From NCBI GenBank assembly GCA_020850695.1, contig JADZEF010000318.1:1-38214 (forward strand): 38,214 nucleotides of DNA, given 5' to 3'. This stretch comes from Planctomycetaceae bacterium. Its GTDB lineage: Bacteria; Planctomycetota; Planctomycetia; Planctomycetales; Planctomycetaceae. The position numbers and the translations under genes are program-made. Under the pieces are notes generated by a model. The model was not told the origin of the DNA. It worked only from the letters and a program-made list of their open reading frames with translations, and made no database searches. Position 1 is the stretch's first letter, and each line of letters opens with the position of its first letter. This document shows positions 1 to 8,278 of this stretch, in pieces.

Positions 1-360
1 GCGATCTGCACGAGCAAGCCGGCGCGGACGTCACCCGCGGTGTATCAGCGAGAGTGCATCGACCGACTCGATTCGATCGGCGGACGCTTTCACTCTGACG
101 GTAGCCTCATGGGAAGCATGAGGGCGACTTCCGAACGCGCTCGCCGTCCGCCGCACTGGCGAAGCCACGTCGACTTTTCCGCACGCACCGGTCCTAGCGC
201 CCCTCGCAACTTCAGTCGCCCACAACCCCTGCCGCTCGAACAAGCGCTTCAACCAGCGCAACCCCTGTCGTCGATCGTGTAGGCAGAAACCCGCAGTGCG
301 CGCCAGGAAGGCTCTGCACCGGGTTACTTCGGATCGGTGGGTCGACACGGAGGTCGAGTA
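1..360. other. Leading non-coding stretch
   Basis: No convincing gene is seen here. The short open frames on both strands have arginine-rich, low-complexity translations typical of high-GC shadow frames. The last 30 bases resemble the leader of the second barrel gene at 1880-1914, so the 3' part probably belongs to the promoter and leader of the gene starting at 361. Confidence 0.5.
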
Positions 361-1614
361 ATGCCGTTGCCCTGGCTGGAACGGTCGCGCGCGAAGCGTT
401 GGCTCAGCGCCGCGATTGTGATGTGTCTCTCGTGCGGATTGACGGCCCTCATTGCCCGCAGCGGCGTTCCGGGCCACGTCCGAGCCGCCGAGGAAATCCG
501 CTTCCAGGAGACGGTCATCACGCCGTCGGCCCCCGTGATCGATCCCGAAAGCCCGACCGTCGCGCCCCCTCCGTGCAACTGCTGGAAGAACGCCCTCGAG
601 AACAACTCTCCCGCGTATTTCCTCACGGGTTACGCCGGCGCCAGCTACTTTGACACCACCGCCAAGACGAGCGGCGGCGGAATGGCGGGGCTGAACTTCA
701 GCGTCCCCATCTACGGCGCGCTCGGCTTCGTGTCGCGAGCCCAGGTCAACGGCTACAGCGGCGGAACCCAGTATGGCGGAACGGTCGGCCTGGCGAAGAT
801 CTCTTATGCGGCCGATGACCTGATGGGCCGCCTCGGCGGCTCGGTCCTCATCGATCAATTCACCGACACCGGCATCGGCAGCCCGTATCTGGTTCAGAGC
901 CAGTACGCGATCAACTTCGCCCTGACCAACGAGTGGCGCATCGGCGCCCGCTACACCGACCCCATTCACAGCGGAAAAGCGGATCTGGGTTCCATCATCC
1001 CCGGCGCGACAGGCGGCGTCCCGATCGCCATGGTCGACGTCATCGAAGCCACCATTTCGTATACCGGGTCCAACTCGGACTACGTTCAGTTCGGCGTGGG
1101 CTACATCGACGACATCGATTCCATGACCTACCGCGGAACAATCACGCAGCCCCTGTCCGAGCGTGTCGCCGCAAGCCTCTCGACCTCGTACGACGAGCAG
1201 ATCGGCCGGTGGTCCGGCTTCCTGGGCATTCAATACGACTTCTCGCCCCGCCGCGGCGGAATGCTGACCGCAGGACGGGCTCGCCGCACCGCCGACGGCG
1301 ACGTGGTGCGCGGTGGCACGATGACATTTCCGGGGGCCGATGCGATCAATTCCAGCTTCGCCGCCGTCAGCAGCGCGCCGGCTTTTTCCGAAGCCTTGTC
1401 GGAGTTCAGCTCCGCCGTACCGACTGGTCCGGCCGTCTGGAACGAACCCTTCGATCCGAACGTCTACAGCAACGCCATCTGGCTCGGTGTGTACAACACG
1501 CCTGTCACAACCGCCCCGCCGTGCGCATGCCCAAGCGGCTTCGTCTCCGTCGGAAACGGCATGTGTGAGGAGACCCTGCACCATTACCAGATTCCCTGCG
1601 GAAGCCCGATCTGA
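361..1614 (+). CDS. Secreted beta-rich (barrel-like) protein, copy 1 of tandem pair
   Basis: A 417-residue exported protein of unknown function. The start at 361 is chosen over an in-frame ATG 24 bp upstream because it follows GGAGG (349-353) at 7 bp and gives the same N-terminus (MPxPWLERS) as the paralogue at 1915. A hydrophobic signal segment follows, then a shared CNCWKNAL motif, then a long run of amphipathic, Gly/Tyr/aromatic-alternating segments (YAGASYFD, QFGVGYID, GFLGIQYDFSPRR) that looks like an outer-membrane or surface beta-barrel. The C-terminus carries a small cysteine motif (CxCPxGF, then GxC) resembling an EGF-like loop. It is highly similar to its downstream neighbour, so this is a tandem duplication. 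The call as a barrel is inferred from composition; no named family is asserted. Confidence 0.8.
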   Translation: MPLPWLERSRAKRWLSAAIVMCLSCGLTALIARSGVPGHVRAAEEIRFQETVITPSAPVIDPESPTVAPPPCNCWKNALENNSPAYFLTGYAGASYFDTTAKTSGGGMAGLNFSVPIYGALGFVSRAQVNGYSGGTQYGGTVGLAKISYAADDLMGRLGGSVLIDQFTDTGIGSPYLVQSQYAINFALTNEWRIGARYTDPIHSGKADLGSIIPGATGGVPIAMVDVIEATISYTGSNSDYVQFGVGYIDDIDSMTYRGTITQPLSERVAASLSTSYDEQIGRWSGFLGIQYDFSPRRGGMLTAGRARRTADGDVVRGGTMTFPGADAINSSFAAVSSAPAFSEALSEFSSAVPTGPAVWNEPFDPNVYSNAIWLGVYNTPVTTAPPCACPSGFVSVGNGMCEETLHHYQIPCGSPI

Positions 1615-1914
1615 GCGAGCGTATTGGATAAGGCGATCGCCAATCGACCTGAGGCTTCACGACGGCACACGGGATGGTGACAACTCTCCCGATGGGAGAC
1701 TCGACAAGATGGGGGAAGTTTGCCGCCTGCGTGGAGAGTTTCGTGCGACAGGGTGGCCGGGGACTGATGGAACGAAAATCACTGCCGGCTGATTGACCCG
1801 AAGCATCGTCATTTGACGATTACATGGATGGTGAGGTCCGCGCTGCGAACCGGCCTGTCGGTCCCGGTACGGTGCCTCGTCAGGTGGGGACGAAAAGTGC
1901 AGGGAGGTTGAGTC

Positions 1915-3108
1915 ATGCCGATTCCATGGTTGGAACGGTCGAGCCGGGTCTCCTGGCTCTGTGCGGTCGCGATTCTCGTCGCCTCGTGCGGGGGGACGTT
2001 CTTCATCTGCCAGAGCGGCGTCCCGGTCAGCATCGCTGCGGAAGATGAAATCCGCTTCCAGGAAACCGTGGTCAAACCGGAGGCGCCGGCCGTCGACCCG
2101 GAAAGCCCGAGCGTCGCGCCTCCTCCTTGCAACTGCTGGAAGAATGCCCTCGCACAACCCGCTGACTACTACCTGACGGGATTTGCCGGAGCGAGCTATT
2201 TCGACAGTGACCCGAAGACGAGCGCCGGCGGCATGGCGGGACTCAATCTGTACGTTCCCATCTATGGAGCGTTCGGCTTTCAGGCGCGCGGCCTGCTGAA
2301 CGAGTACAGCGGCGGCACCCAATACGGCGGATCGGTTGGGCTATACAAGGGCTCGGTCGCTGAAGAAGACCTCTTGAGCCGCCTCGGGGGATCGGTCCTG
2401 TTGGACCAGTTCACCGACACGGGATTCGGCGACCCGTACGTCGTCCAGGCGCAATACAACCTCAGCTATGCCCTCACGAACGATTGGCGCATCGGCGCCC
2501 GCTACGTCGACGCGATCCACTTCGGCGACATCAATCTCAGCTCCATCGTGCCGGGCGCGGCCACCAGCGCCCCGGTCCCTCTGGTCGACGTCGTCGAAGC
2601 GAACGTGACCTACGGGAACTCGCTGATGGACTTCATCCAGGTTGGCGTGGGTTACATCGACGAGTTCGAATCGATGACATACCGCGCGAACATCGCGAAG
2701 CCGGTCTCCGATCGCTGGTCAGCCTCGTTCGCAACGACCTACGACGAGAAGATCGGCCGGTGGTCGGGCTTTCTGGGCGTCCAGTACGATTTCTCCCCGC
2801 GACGGCCGGGGTTGCTGACGGCCCGCCATAACTCGCAGCGGTCGAACCGCGACGTCGTTCGCGGCGCCGCCTCCGTCATCTTCTCCGTCACTTCGATGGA
2901 AGCCTCCTCCGAGGCGAGCGGCACTGGAAATCCCCTCACAGGTTCAGGCGACGACTTGCAGGACTCCATCTCACGCGGGTTTCAGGCCGGGAGACAAGCC
3001 GTGCAGTCGGCGTTTGTGGGCTGCAGCTGTCCGCCGGGTTTCTCGCCTTCCAGCGGCGGGTTGTGCGTGAACAACATGAATCCGATGATCACGGTCCCAT
3101 GCATGTAG
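1915..3108 (+). CDS. Secreted beta-rich (barrel-like) protein, copy 2 of tandem pair
   Basis: A 397-residue paralogue of the gene at 361, with ATG preceded by GGGAGG (1902-1907). It keeps the leader (MPIPWLERS), a hydrophobic export segment, DPESPSVAPPPCNCWKNAL, the beta-rich core (FAGASYFD, QVGVGYIDEFESMTYR, GFLGVQYDFSPRR) and the terminal cysteine motif (CSCPPGF, then GLC). The copies diverge most after the core, in a Ser/Thr/Ala-rich linker before the cysteine tail. The 300 bp between the copies shows no gene, only a second leader. Envelope location is inferred. The two copies may be variant surface or barrel proteins of one family. Confidence 0.8.
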   Translation: MPIPWLERSSRVSWLCAVAILVASCGGTFFICQSGVPVSIAAEDEIRFQETVVKPEAPAVDPESPSVAPPPCNCWKNALAQPADYYLTGFAGASYFDSDPKTSAGGMAGLNLYVPIYGAFGFQARGLLNEYSGGTQYGGSVGLYKGSVAEEDLLSRLGGSVLLDQFTDTGFGDPYVVQAQYNLSYALTNDWRIGARYVDAIHFGDINLSSIVPGAATSAPVPLVDVVEANVTYGNSLMDFIQVGVGYIDEFESMTYRANIAKPVSDRWSASFATTYDEKIGRWSGFLGVQYDFSPRRPGLLTARHNSQRSNRDVVRGAASVIFSVTSMEASSEASGTGNPLTGSGDDLQDSISRGFQAGRQAVQSAFVGCSCPPGFSPSSGGLCVNNMNPMITVPCM

Positions 3109-3172
3109 CCGTGAGCGGCTCCCGTCAGGAAAGCATCCTCCTTCCGATAGAGAGCGCCCCGGAGCCGGCCCG

Positions 3173-4000
3173 ATGTCGCAAAGGACATGCGCACCCACCC
3201 TTTCAACCGCTTCCCGCGGCCCCAATCGTTTGATCGGCGTCGCGATCCTGACCATGGCAACCGCCGTGGCCAGCGTTGGGGAAGCCGGTCCGCCACCGCC
3301 GCCGGACTCCGGACCGCGTCCCGCCATCCGTAAGCCGGCCAGCGCCGATGAGATCCCCGAGTCGCTCCCTGGCCGCTGGAAAGTGACGCTCTGCGTCATG
3401 GTCCATCCGGGACACGCCTGGATCCGATTCGAGAATGTCGAGACGGGCGAAGTCCGGTCGATCAGCCGCTTTCACTATCTCGTTGGCGCCTGGTACGACA
3501 GGGAAAACCGACACTGGCACTACCCTCCGACGATCAAGGCCGGCGTCTGGATGGATCGCGAGCAGAGCATTGAGTATCAGCCCGAAAAGTATCCTCGCGA
3601 GAAGTATGTCCTGCTCAGCACGTACGTCGACAATCCCAGGCTTTACAAGGGCAAGGGGGATGGCCGCGGGCATGGCATGGCCGTCAATAACTGCGTCAGC
3701 TACTCGCGCGACGCCTGGTATTTCTACACCGGCGAATACTACGGACTGACGCGGATCCACGACCCGCAGGAACTGGTCCGCGCCGTGGTCCATCATCACC
3801 CGGAAGTGCTCGAACGCCGCCACAGCGCGGACGACCTCGCTCCCCCTCCGGCGGACGCTGATGCACAGGCCGAGCCAGTCGCATCGAACCCTCCTTCGCC
3901 TCCTCGAACAACCCGGGGCACGACGGGCATTCACCCGCCAGCCGTCATTCAACCCGCTTCCGCCCAGTCGCCTGCCTCCCCTTCCGGAGTGCGGCGATGA
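3173..4000 (+). CDS. Exported protein, possible permuted NlpC/P60-like papain fold
   Basis: 275 residues. GGAG (3161-3164) lies 8 bp before the ATG. Residues 20-38 are hydrophobic and end in a likely signal cleavage region, followed by a Pro-rich spacer. The middle part has a histidine in HPGHAWIRF (His81) and a cysteine in AVNNCVSYSRD (Cys174). A His followed by a Cys in strand- and helix-like contexts is the order in circularly permuted NlpC/P60 (YiiX/LRAT-like) hydrolases; this is an inference from two motifs only. The C-terminal 60 residues are Pro/Ser/Ala-rich and probably disordered. The stop overlaps the next start by 4 bp (ATGA), so the two genes are translationally coupled. Confidence 0.7.
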   Translation: MSQRTCAPTLSTASRGPNRLIGVAILTMATAVASVGEAGPPPPPDSGPRPAIRKPASADEIPESLPGRWKVTLCVMVHPGHAWIRFENVETGEVRSISRFHYLVGAWYDRENRHWHYPPTIKAGVWMDREQSIEYQPEKYPREKYVLLSTYVDNPRLYKGKGDGRGHGMAVNNCVSYSRDAWYFYTGEYYGLTRIHDPQELVRAVVHHHPEVLERRHSADDLAPPPADADAQAEPVASNPPSPPRTTRGTTGIHPPAVIQPASAQSPASPSGVRR

Positions 4001-4791
4001 CTTCCGTGTGGGAAGCCATACGACGATCCCGATCGCTGCTGCTCGTCATCGTGCTGTGCAGTGTCGCGAATGTCGCCACGCGCGGAGCGATCGCCGCCGA
4101 TCGCTCCGCCAGGCTGCAACTGCAGGTCGTCGACGCGATCGAGTTCGTCACCGACCACGAGTTGAGCCGCGAACGCCTGGAAGAGCTCGCGGGCCACATG
4201 CGCAGCGTCGAGCGGCAGATGCAGGACGAGTTGGGCGTCCCGCCGCTTGAGAAGACCGTGCGGGTCTATCTGTTCGCGACCCATGCGGCGTTCTCCGATT
4301 ACGTCCGGCAGCACATCCCCTCGGTGGGACGGACGGACGCAGCCGTTCGCCACGGCGTCTTCCTGCTGCGTCAGGAGCGGCCTTTCGTCTTCCTTGCTGC
4401 CGGCGAAAACCTGATTCAGAGCCTGCGTCACGAAACCGTTCACGCGGTGCTCAACACCAGCCACCCGGCGCTGCCAATCTGGATCGATGAAGGATTGGCC
4501 CAGTGCTACGAGGATCCGGACGGCGGCCACCGCAGCGCACGGGCCGAGCGCGTCCTGAAGAAGGATCTGTTGCGGCGCGCGGCGCCGAGACCACAGTCGC
4601 TCGAGAAGCTGAAAACGATGTCTCAGCTCGGCCCGCGGGAGTATGCCGGATGCTGGGCGAACCTGGAAAAATTGCTCGGCAGTCCGGCCGGCCGCGCCAC
4701 GTTGCGCGCTTACCTCGCGGACCTGCGCGAGGGCAAAGCTCCCGCCCCTCTCTCGCAATCGTCGACTTTCCTTGGAGAACGGAGTCGCTGA
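3997..4791 (+). CDS. Secreted gluzincin-type zinc metallopeptidase
   Basis: 264 residues. An N-terminal signal peptide (about residues 1-34) is followed by a helical region and the zinc motif HETVH (145-149). About 15 residues later comes IDEGLAQ, whose Glu165 fits the third zinc ligand of gluzincins of the peptidase-MA/DUF1570 type. The enzyme probably acts outside the cytoplasm; the substrate is unknown. It overlaps the preceding possible cysteine hydrolase by 4 bp, suggesting that both products act on the same envelope or secreted substrate. The stop codon lies in the first unit of a short direct repeat and is followed by the terminator at 4852. Confidence 0.8.
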   Translation: MTSVWEAIRRSRSLLLVIVLCSVANVATRGAIAADRSARLQLQVVDAIEFVTDHELSRERLEELAGHMRSVERQMQDELGVPPLEKTVRVYLFATHAAFSDYVRQHIPSVGRTDAAVRHGVFLLRQERPFVFLAAGENLIQSLRHETVHAVLNTSHPALPIWIDEGLAQCYEDPDGGHRSARAERVLKKDLLRRAAPRPQSLEKLKTMSQLGPREYAGCWANLEKLLGSPAGRATLRAYLADLREGKAPAPLSQSSTFLGERSR

Positions 4792-4840
4792 GACGACCTC
4801 GTTGAGACAACGTCGCTGAGACAGAGACAGTGTCGCTGAG
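4784..4840 (+). repeat. Short direct repeats of a stop-containing unit
   Basis: The unit gtcgctgag(ac) occurs at 4784, 4812 and 4832, with a variant (gttgagac) at 4801. The first unit contains the TGA stop of the metallopeptidase gene, so the array looks like repeated duplication of the gene's last bases. Confidence 0.7.
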
Positions 4841-4851
4841 CAAAAAAGAAA

Positions 4852-4890
4852 ACCGGCGTGCCGAGACAACTCGGCACGCCGGTCTTTTCT
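4852..4890. terminator. Bidirectional rho-independent terminator
   Basis: A perfect 14-bp stem (4852-4865 with 4870-4883) closes a 4-base loop. It is followed by cttttct on the plus strand and preceded by caaaaaagaaa, which gives a U-tract on the minus strand. It sits between the convergent metallopeptidase (+) and YTV (-) genes and can end both transcripts. Confidence 0.92.
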
Positions 4891-5034
4891 GTTGTGAGAT
4901 CCGCCGTCTCGGCCAACCGCGATCGTCAGGCCGTTGCGTGGGGTACGGGTCCTGATGTTGCCTGTCGGCAGACTCTGTCGTCTCTCAGTCGACAACGGGC
5001 GGGCTGTTCCCGCTGGGAACGGCCCAGAGAAGGC

Positions 5035-6378
5035 TCAGTCGTCGCAGCAGACCGGCTTGCAGCAGGTGTTGATCGGAGCGCAGCAGGTCGTCACCGGGAC
5101 CTGAATGGTCTGGCAGACCAGCTTGCACCGCTTCACTTCGATCGGCCTCTCGACCGTCACCGGAGTGACGACGCAGTACTTCTCGGTCCGGCTGCGGGGC
5201 TCGCTGACGTAGCTGCACACTTCGCGGACGCCCTGCTTCTTCACCGGGACGCACACCGTGTAGCAGACTTCGCGGGTCCGCGGCTCGGCCACGTACTCGC
5301 AGACCTTGCAGGTGCGGGTCCGCGGCTCGGTCACGTACTCGCACACCTTGTAGGTGCAGGTCTTCACCTGCGGCTGGTACTCGCACACCTTGACGGTGCA
5401 GGTCCGCGGCTCGGTCACGTACTCGCAGACCTTGCAGGTGCGGGTGCGCGGCTCGGTCACGTACTCGCACACCTTGTAGGTGCAGGTGCGGACTTCCGGA
5501 CGGTACAGGCACACGTTGTAGGTGTACGGCTCATCCGACCACACCGTTTCACAGGCGGTGTAAGGAACGACCTGCTTCACGATGTTGTTGACCCACACCT
5601 TGTAGGTGCACGTCGGAGCGGGAGCACAGGCCGAGATGCCACAGCCGGCGGGGCCGCAGCCCGTGCCGCAGCTGCCGCACCAGTTGGCGCTGCCGCAGCC
5701 GGTGTAGCACGAGGTGGTCGGCGTGTAGGCGCGTTCTTCCCAGTGGCCCTGGTTGACGCACACTTCACGCTCCCGCTGAACCTGGACCGTGCGGCAGACC
5801 TTCCGGGTTCCCTGACGGGCTTCGGTGTAAGGAACCTGGACCGTGTATTCCTTGGTCACGTCCTTGTAGGTCGGGACCTGGACGGTGTAGTTCTGAACGA
5901 CGTCCTTCCACACCGGGACCTGCACGGTGTATTCCTTCACGACGTCCTTCCACACCGGCACCTGCACGGTGTATTCCTTCACGACGTCCTTGTACACCGG
6001 CACCTGCACGGTGTAGTTCTGGACGACGTCCTTCCACACCGGGACCTGCACGGTGTAGTTCTCGGTCCGCGTCTGGGTCTGGTGCTCGTACACGGTGTAT
6101 TCGTACGGGACCTGGGTCTTCACAGGAACCTGGACGGTGTAGTTGACGACCCGTTCCTTCCACTCGGTCTGGTAGGTGGTCGACTTCACCACCACCGTCT
6201 CGGTGTAGTACTCGGGGACCATGATGGTCTTGGCCACGTAGCAGGTCGTCGGACCGCAGGCCGCACCGTAGGACGGGCCGTAACCCGGGGTCAGGCCGCA
6301 GGCGCCGTTGACACAATCGCCGGCGAACCCAGCCGTCGCGATGCTCAGCACCGCCAGACTCAGAACAGTTCGAAGCAT
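5035..6378 (-). CDS. Cysteine-rich YTV-repeat surface protein
   Basis: 447 residues. The ATG at 6378 is preferred over upstream in-frame starts because it gives a clean signal peptide (MLRTVLSLAVLSIATAGFAG) and has GAGGT just upstream (6383-6387). The mature protein has an N-terminal array of 14-residue units YTVQVPVWKDVV, a Cys/Gly-rich centre, then a second array of 14-residue units of the type KVCEYVTEPRTR, and ends in a Cys cluster. YTV-domain proteins are a planctomycete-specific family (Pfam YTV) and have been considered structural, disulphide-linked cell-wall or surface proteins; that role here is inferred. The very high Cys and Tyr/Val content fits a cross-linked extracellular protein. 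A weak possible promoter (TTGACG, 17 bp, TCAATG) lies upstream at 6613-6585. Confidence 0.9.
   Translation of the reverse strand: MLRTVLSLAVLSIATAGFAGDCVNGACGLTPGYGPSYGAACGPTTCYVAKTIMVPEYYTETVVVKSTTYQTEWKERVVNYTVQVPVKTQVPYEYTVYEHQTQTRTENYTVQVPVWKDVVQNYTVQVPVYKDVVKEYTVQVPVWKDVVKEYTVQVPVWKDVVQNYTVQVPTYKDVTKEYTVQVPYTEARQGTRKVCRTVQVQREREVCVNQGHWEERAYTPTTSCYTGCGSANWCGSCGTGCGPAGCGISACAPAPTCTYKVWVNNIVKQVVPYTACETVWSDEPYTYNVCLYRPEVRTCTYKVCEYVTEPRTRTCKVCEYVTEPRTCTVKVCEYQPQVKTCTYKVCEYVTEPRTRTCKVCEYVAEPRTREVCYTVCVPVKKQGVREVCSYVSEPRSRTEKYCVVTPVTVERPIEVKRCKLVCQTIQVPVTTCCAPINTCCKPVCCDD
5272..5481 (-). repeat. Five 42-bp tandem repeats (Cys-rich array)
   Basis: Five in-frame units of 14 codons encode variants of T-x-K-V-C-E-Y-V-T-E-P-R-T-R inside the YTV gene. 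Boundaries fall at 5272, 5314, 5356, 5398 and 5440. Confidence 0.9.
5851..6060 (-). repeat. Five 42-bp tandem repeats (YTVQVP array)
   Basis: Five in-frame units of 14 codons encode N/E-Y-T-V-Q-V-P-V-W/Y-K-D-V-V-Q/K; a sixth, degenerate unit follows at 5809-5850. The array has the same period and the same total length (210 bp) as the Cys-rich array in this gene. Confidence 0.9.
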
Positions 6379-6921
6379 TTGGACCTCACAGATGAGAAAG
6401 TGACACGTTGCTGACTCAAAAACCGGGTCCGGCTCATCACTCGCCGGCGAATTCGACCCACGACGATTCCTACCCGATCTCGACGCAACTTCCGCCGCAC
6501 ACGAAAGCCAGGGCAACACGTCGTCCCCTGCGCTGATCAATCCCATCTGACCCCCACCGTCCCTGTGCGAGGCCTGACGGGATCCATTGAAGTCGCCTAA
6601 TCGATTCCGTCAACCCATTGTTTCTGCTTTGCCCCTCGAATTGGTCGATTCCGTAACCTTGGCGGGGTCCGGATTTTCCAATGAAGACAACTGCGGGGCT
6701 TGGGAATTATGACATGAGTCCGCAGACTACCCATGGCCAGTAGGCTAGGCAAGCCATTTGTTTCAAAATTCCCACATTTCGCATGGTCGCCAGGACTCGC
6801 AGTGCGGCTTCTTCCTCCATACTTCTCATGCGGGTCATGTTGATCACTTTCCGGCGCGTGATACCCTGCCTGGCTCCGACGCCCTTTCGATATCCCAACG
6901 ACTTCCCCGGGAGCCAATGGC
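6379..6921. other. Divergent intergenic region
   Basis: A 543-bp stretch between the YTV gene (-) and the phosphatidyltransferase gene (+). No coding frame has convincing composition; several short frames overlap one another. It should contain both promoters. No RNA gene or riboswitch is recognised. Confidence 0.5.
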
Positions 6922-7644
6922 ATGTCGAAACGCGTCTCTCACAGCCTGCTGGACCCGTACGTGACGCTTCCGCTCAAAGCGCGGTATGAGTGGTTCCGCA
7001 TCCCACGCTGGCTTCCTCCGGAAGCATTGGTCCTGATGGGCCACTGCGGGGCGATCGTGGCGGCCTTCGGGCTGGCATGGTCGACGCGGAGCGTATGGGG
7101 CGGGCTCGTCGCCGCGGCAGGCATTGCCGCGAATCACCTGTGCGATGTGCTCGACGGAACGCACGCCCGCCGCACCGGCCAGTGCCGCAACGGGGGCGAA
7201 CTCCTCGACCACTTCACCGACCCGCTGTCGTTCGCGTATTACCTGTGCGGGATTGCGGTCGCCTGCGGCCGGCTCGATCTCGGCCTCGCCGCGGTCATCT
7301 GCCTCTTCGCGACGGCCGTGCTGACGAACATCCGGGCGAAACTGGTCGGCGAATTCACCCTTGCCCCGGTCGGTCCGACGGAGTTCAAGACGCTGCTCGT
7401 CGCCGGATCACTGGCACTCAGTGCCGCCATGGCAGGCTGGTTCCCGACCGGCAACCCCGCGCCGTTTCTTGCGACGGGCTTTACCGGGCTCGTCGCCTTC
7501 GGAATCATCCAGCTGGTCGTGCAGCTGGTGCGGGCCGTGTGCGAGGTGAACGCGAAGGGAAAACCGGCCGACACCACCGAATGGATCACGGTGCGGGCCG
7601 AAGACACCGGGAATCGGCCGAACTCCCGACACAACGCGGCGTGA
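6922..7644 (+). CDS. CDP-alcohol phosphatidyltransferase family protein
   Basis: 240 residues. An integral membrane enzyme of the family that transfers a phosphatidyl or other phospho-alcohol group from a CDP-linked donor to an alcohol acceptor in phospholipid synthesis. The complete family signature D-x2-D-G-x2-A-R-x8-G-x3-D-x3-D is present at Asp75, Asp78, Gly79, Ala82, Arg83, Gly92, Asp96 and Asp100. Hydrophobic segments lie near residues 36-72, 105-130, 137-158 and 165-205. The acceptor (glycerol phosphate, serine, inositol phosphate or other) cannot be told from the motif. A GGGAG-like site (6909-6913) precedes the ATG. It stands alone, with no phospholipid-synthesis neighbour. Confidence 0.9.
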   Translation: MSKRVSHSLLDPYVTLPLKARYEWFRIPRWLPPEALVLMGHCGAIVAAFGLAWSTRSVWGGLVAAAGIAANHLCDVLDGTHARRTGQCRNGGELLDHFTDPLSFAYYLCGIAVACGRLDLGLAAVICLFATAVLTNIRAKLVGEFTLAPVGPTEFKTLLVAGSLALSAAMAGWFPTGNPAPFLATGFTGLVAFGIIQLVVQLVRAVCEVNAKGKPADTTEWITVRAEDTGNRPNSRHNAA

Positions 7645-7690
7645 CCTGGAAGCCCGCGTCGACGGAGTGAGGAAGTGTTCGTCGCCCGAC

Positions 7691-8143
7691 TCAGAACTTC
7701 CCCGACAGCACCGGCTTGTCCGCCGTGCGAACGAGGACAGCCGTGCCCAGCGTGACAAACGGGATCACGTCCTTGTCCTTGCCGCGCAGCTTCAATTTGG
7801 CGCCGTGCAGCAGTCCGACCTCCATCTCGCCGATGGGAAAGCCATTCACCAGCACCGTCAGCCTGGTGCCATAAGGGAGCCCGAGCTTCGACGCTTCGAC
7901 GTCGAGTTCGCGTTCGTCCGGCCGGTCGCGATACCGCACCGATCCCTTCGCCTTCTCGAAGCCCTTCATCCCGGTCAGTTTCGCCTTTTGATCGGGCCGG
8001 GGGGGCTGGTCGTCCTTCGGCTTGGGGGCCGGCTTCGGCGGCGTCGGACGCGGCTTGCGGTCCGGGTCCTCCTCACCCCGCAGCAACAACGGGGCGCACA
8101 GCGACGCGACGAACAAGAAGGCGAGCAATCCTCTTCGTGTCAT
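7691..8143 (-). CDS. Small secreted protein of unknown function
   Basis: 150 residues. The ATG at 8143 has AGGGAG (8152-8157) at 8 bp; a GTG immediately upstream (8146) is also possible. A signal peptide (about residues 1-23) is followed by a charged Pro/Lys-rich linker (KPRPTPPKPAPKPKDD) and a compact C-terminal domain of about 90 residues with beta-strand-like segments (TRLTVLVNGFPIGEMEV, AKLKLRGKDKDVIPF). The linker suggests that a folded domain is held away from the membrane or envelope. It is not recognised as a named family. Confidence 0.75.
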   Translation of the reverse strand: MTRRGLLAFLFVASLCAPLLLRGEEDPDRKPRPTPPKPAPKPKDDQPPRPDQKAKLTGMKGFEKAKGSVRYRDRPDERELDVEASKLGLPYGTRLTVLVNGFPIGEMEVGLLHGAKLKLRGKDKDVIPFVTLGTAVLVRTADKPVLSGKF

Positions 8144-8278
8144 CACACCCGCTCCCTGGGTTTTCCCGCCGCGCGCAGATTCCGCCGCGCTCTTCCAGCG
8201 GCGGGAGAGTAGGGCTTCGGCCCCATCCGGTCAATCCCGCCTTAAATCGCCGGTCGTGGAACCGCGGATCGACACGTC

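Noticed and set aside
31..1584. Long minus-strand open frame (517 codons) opposite the first barrel gene
   Set aside because: Its translation is Arg/Gly/Asp/Ala-rich without domains, while the plus-strand frame has a signal peptide, a ribosome site and a clear paralogue next door.
5272..6060. Regularly spaced 42-bp repeats that could suggest a CRISPR-like array
   Set aside because: The repeats are in-frame, contiguous without spacers, and encode the YTV and Cys-rich units.
4858..6414. Long plus-strand open frame (518 codons) opposite the YTV gene
   Set aside because: It is the mirror of the repeat arrays (LHGVFLHDVL-like repetition) and starts inside the terminator hairpin.
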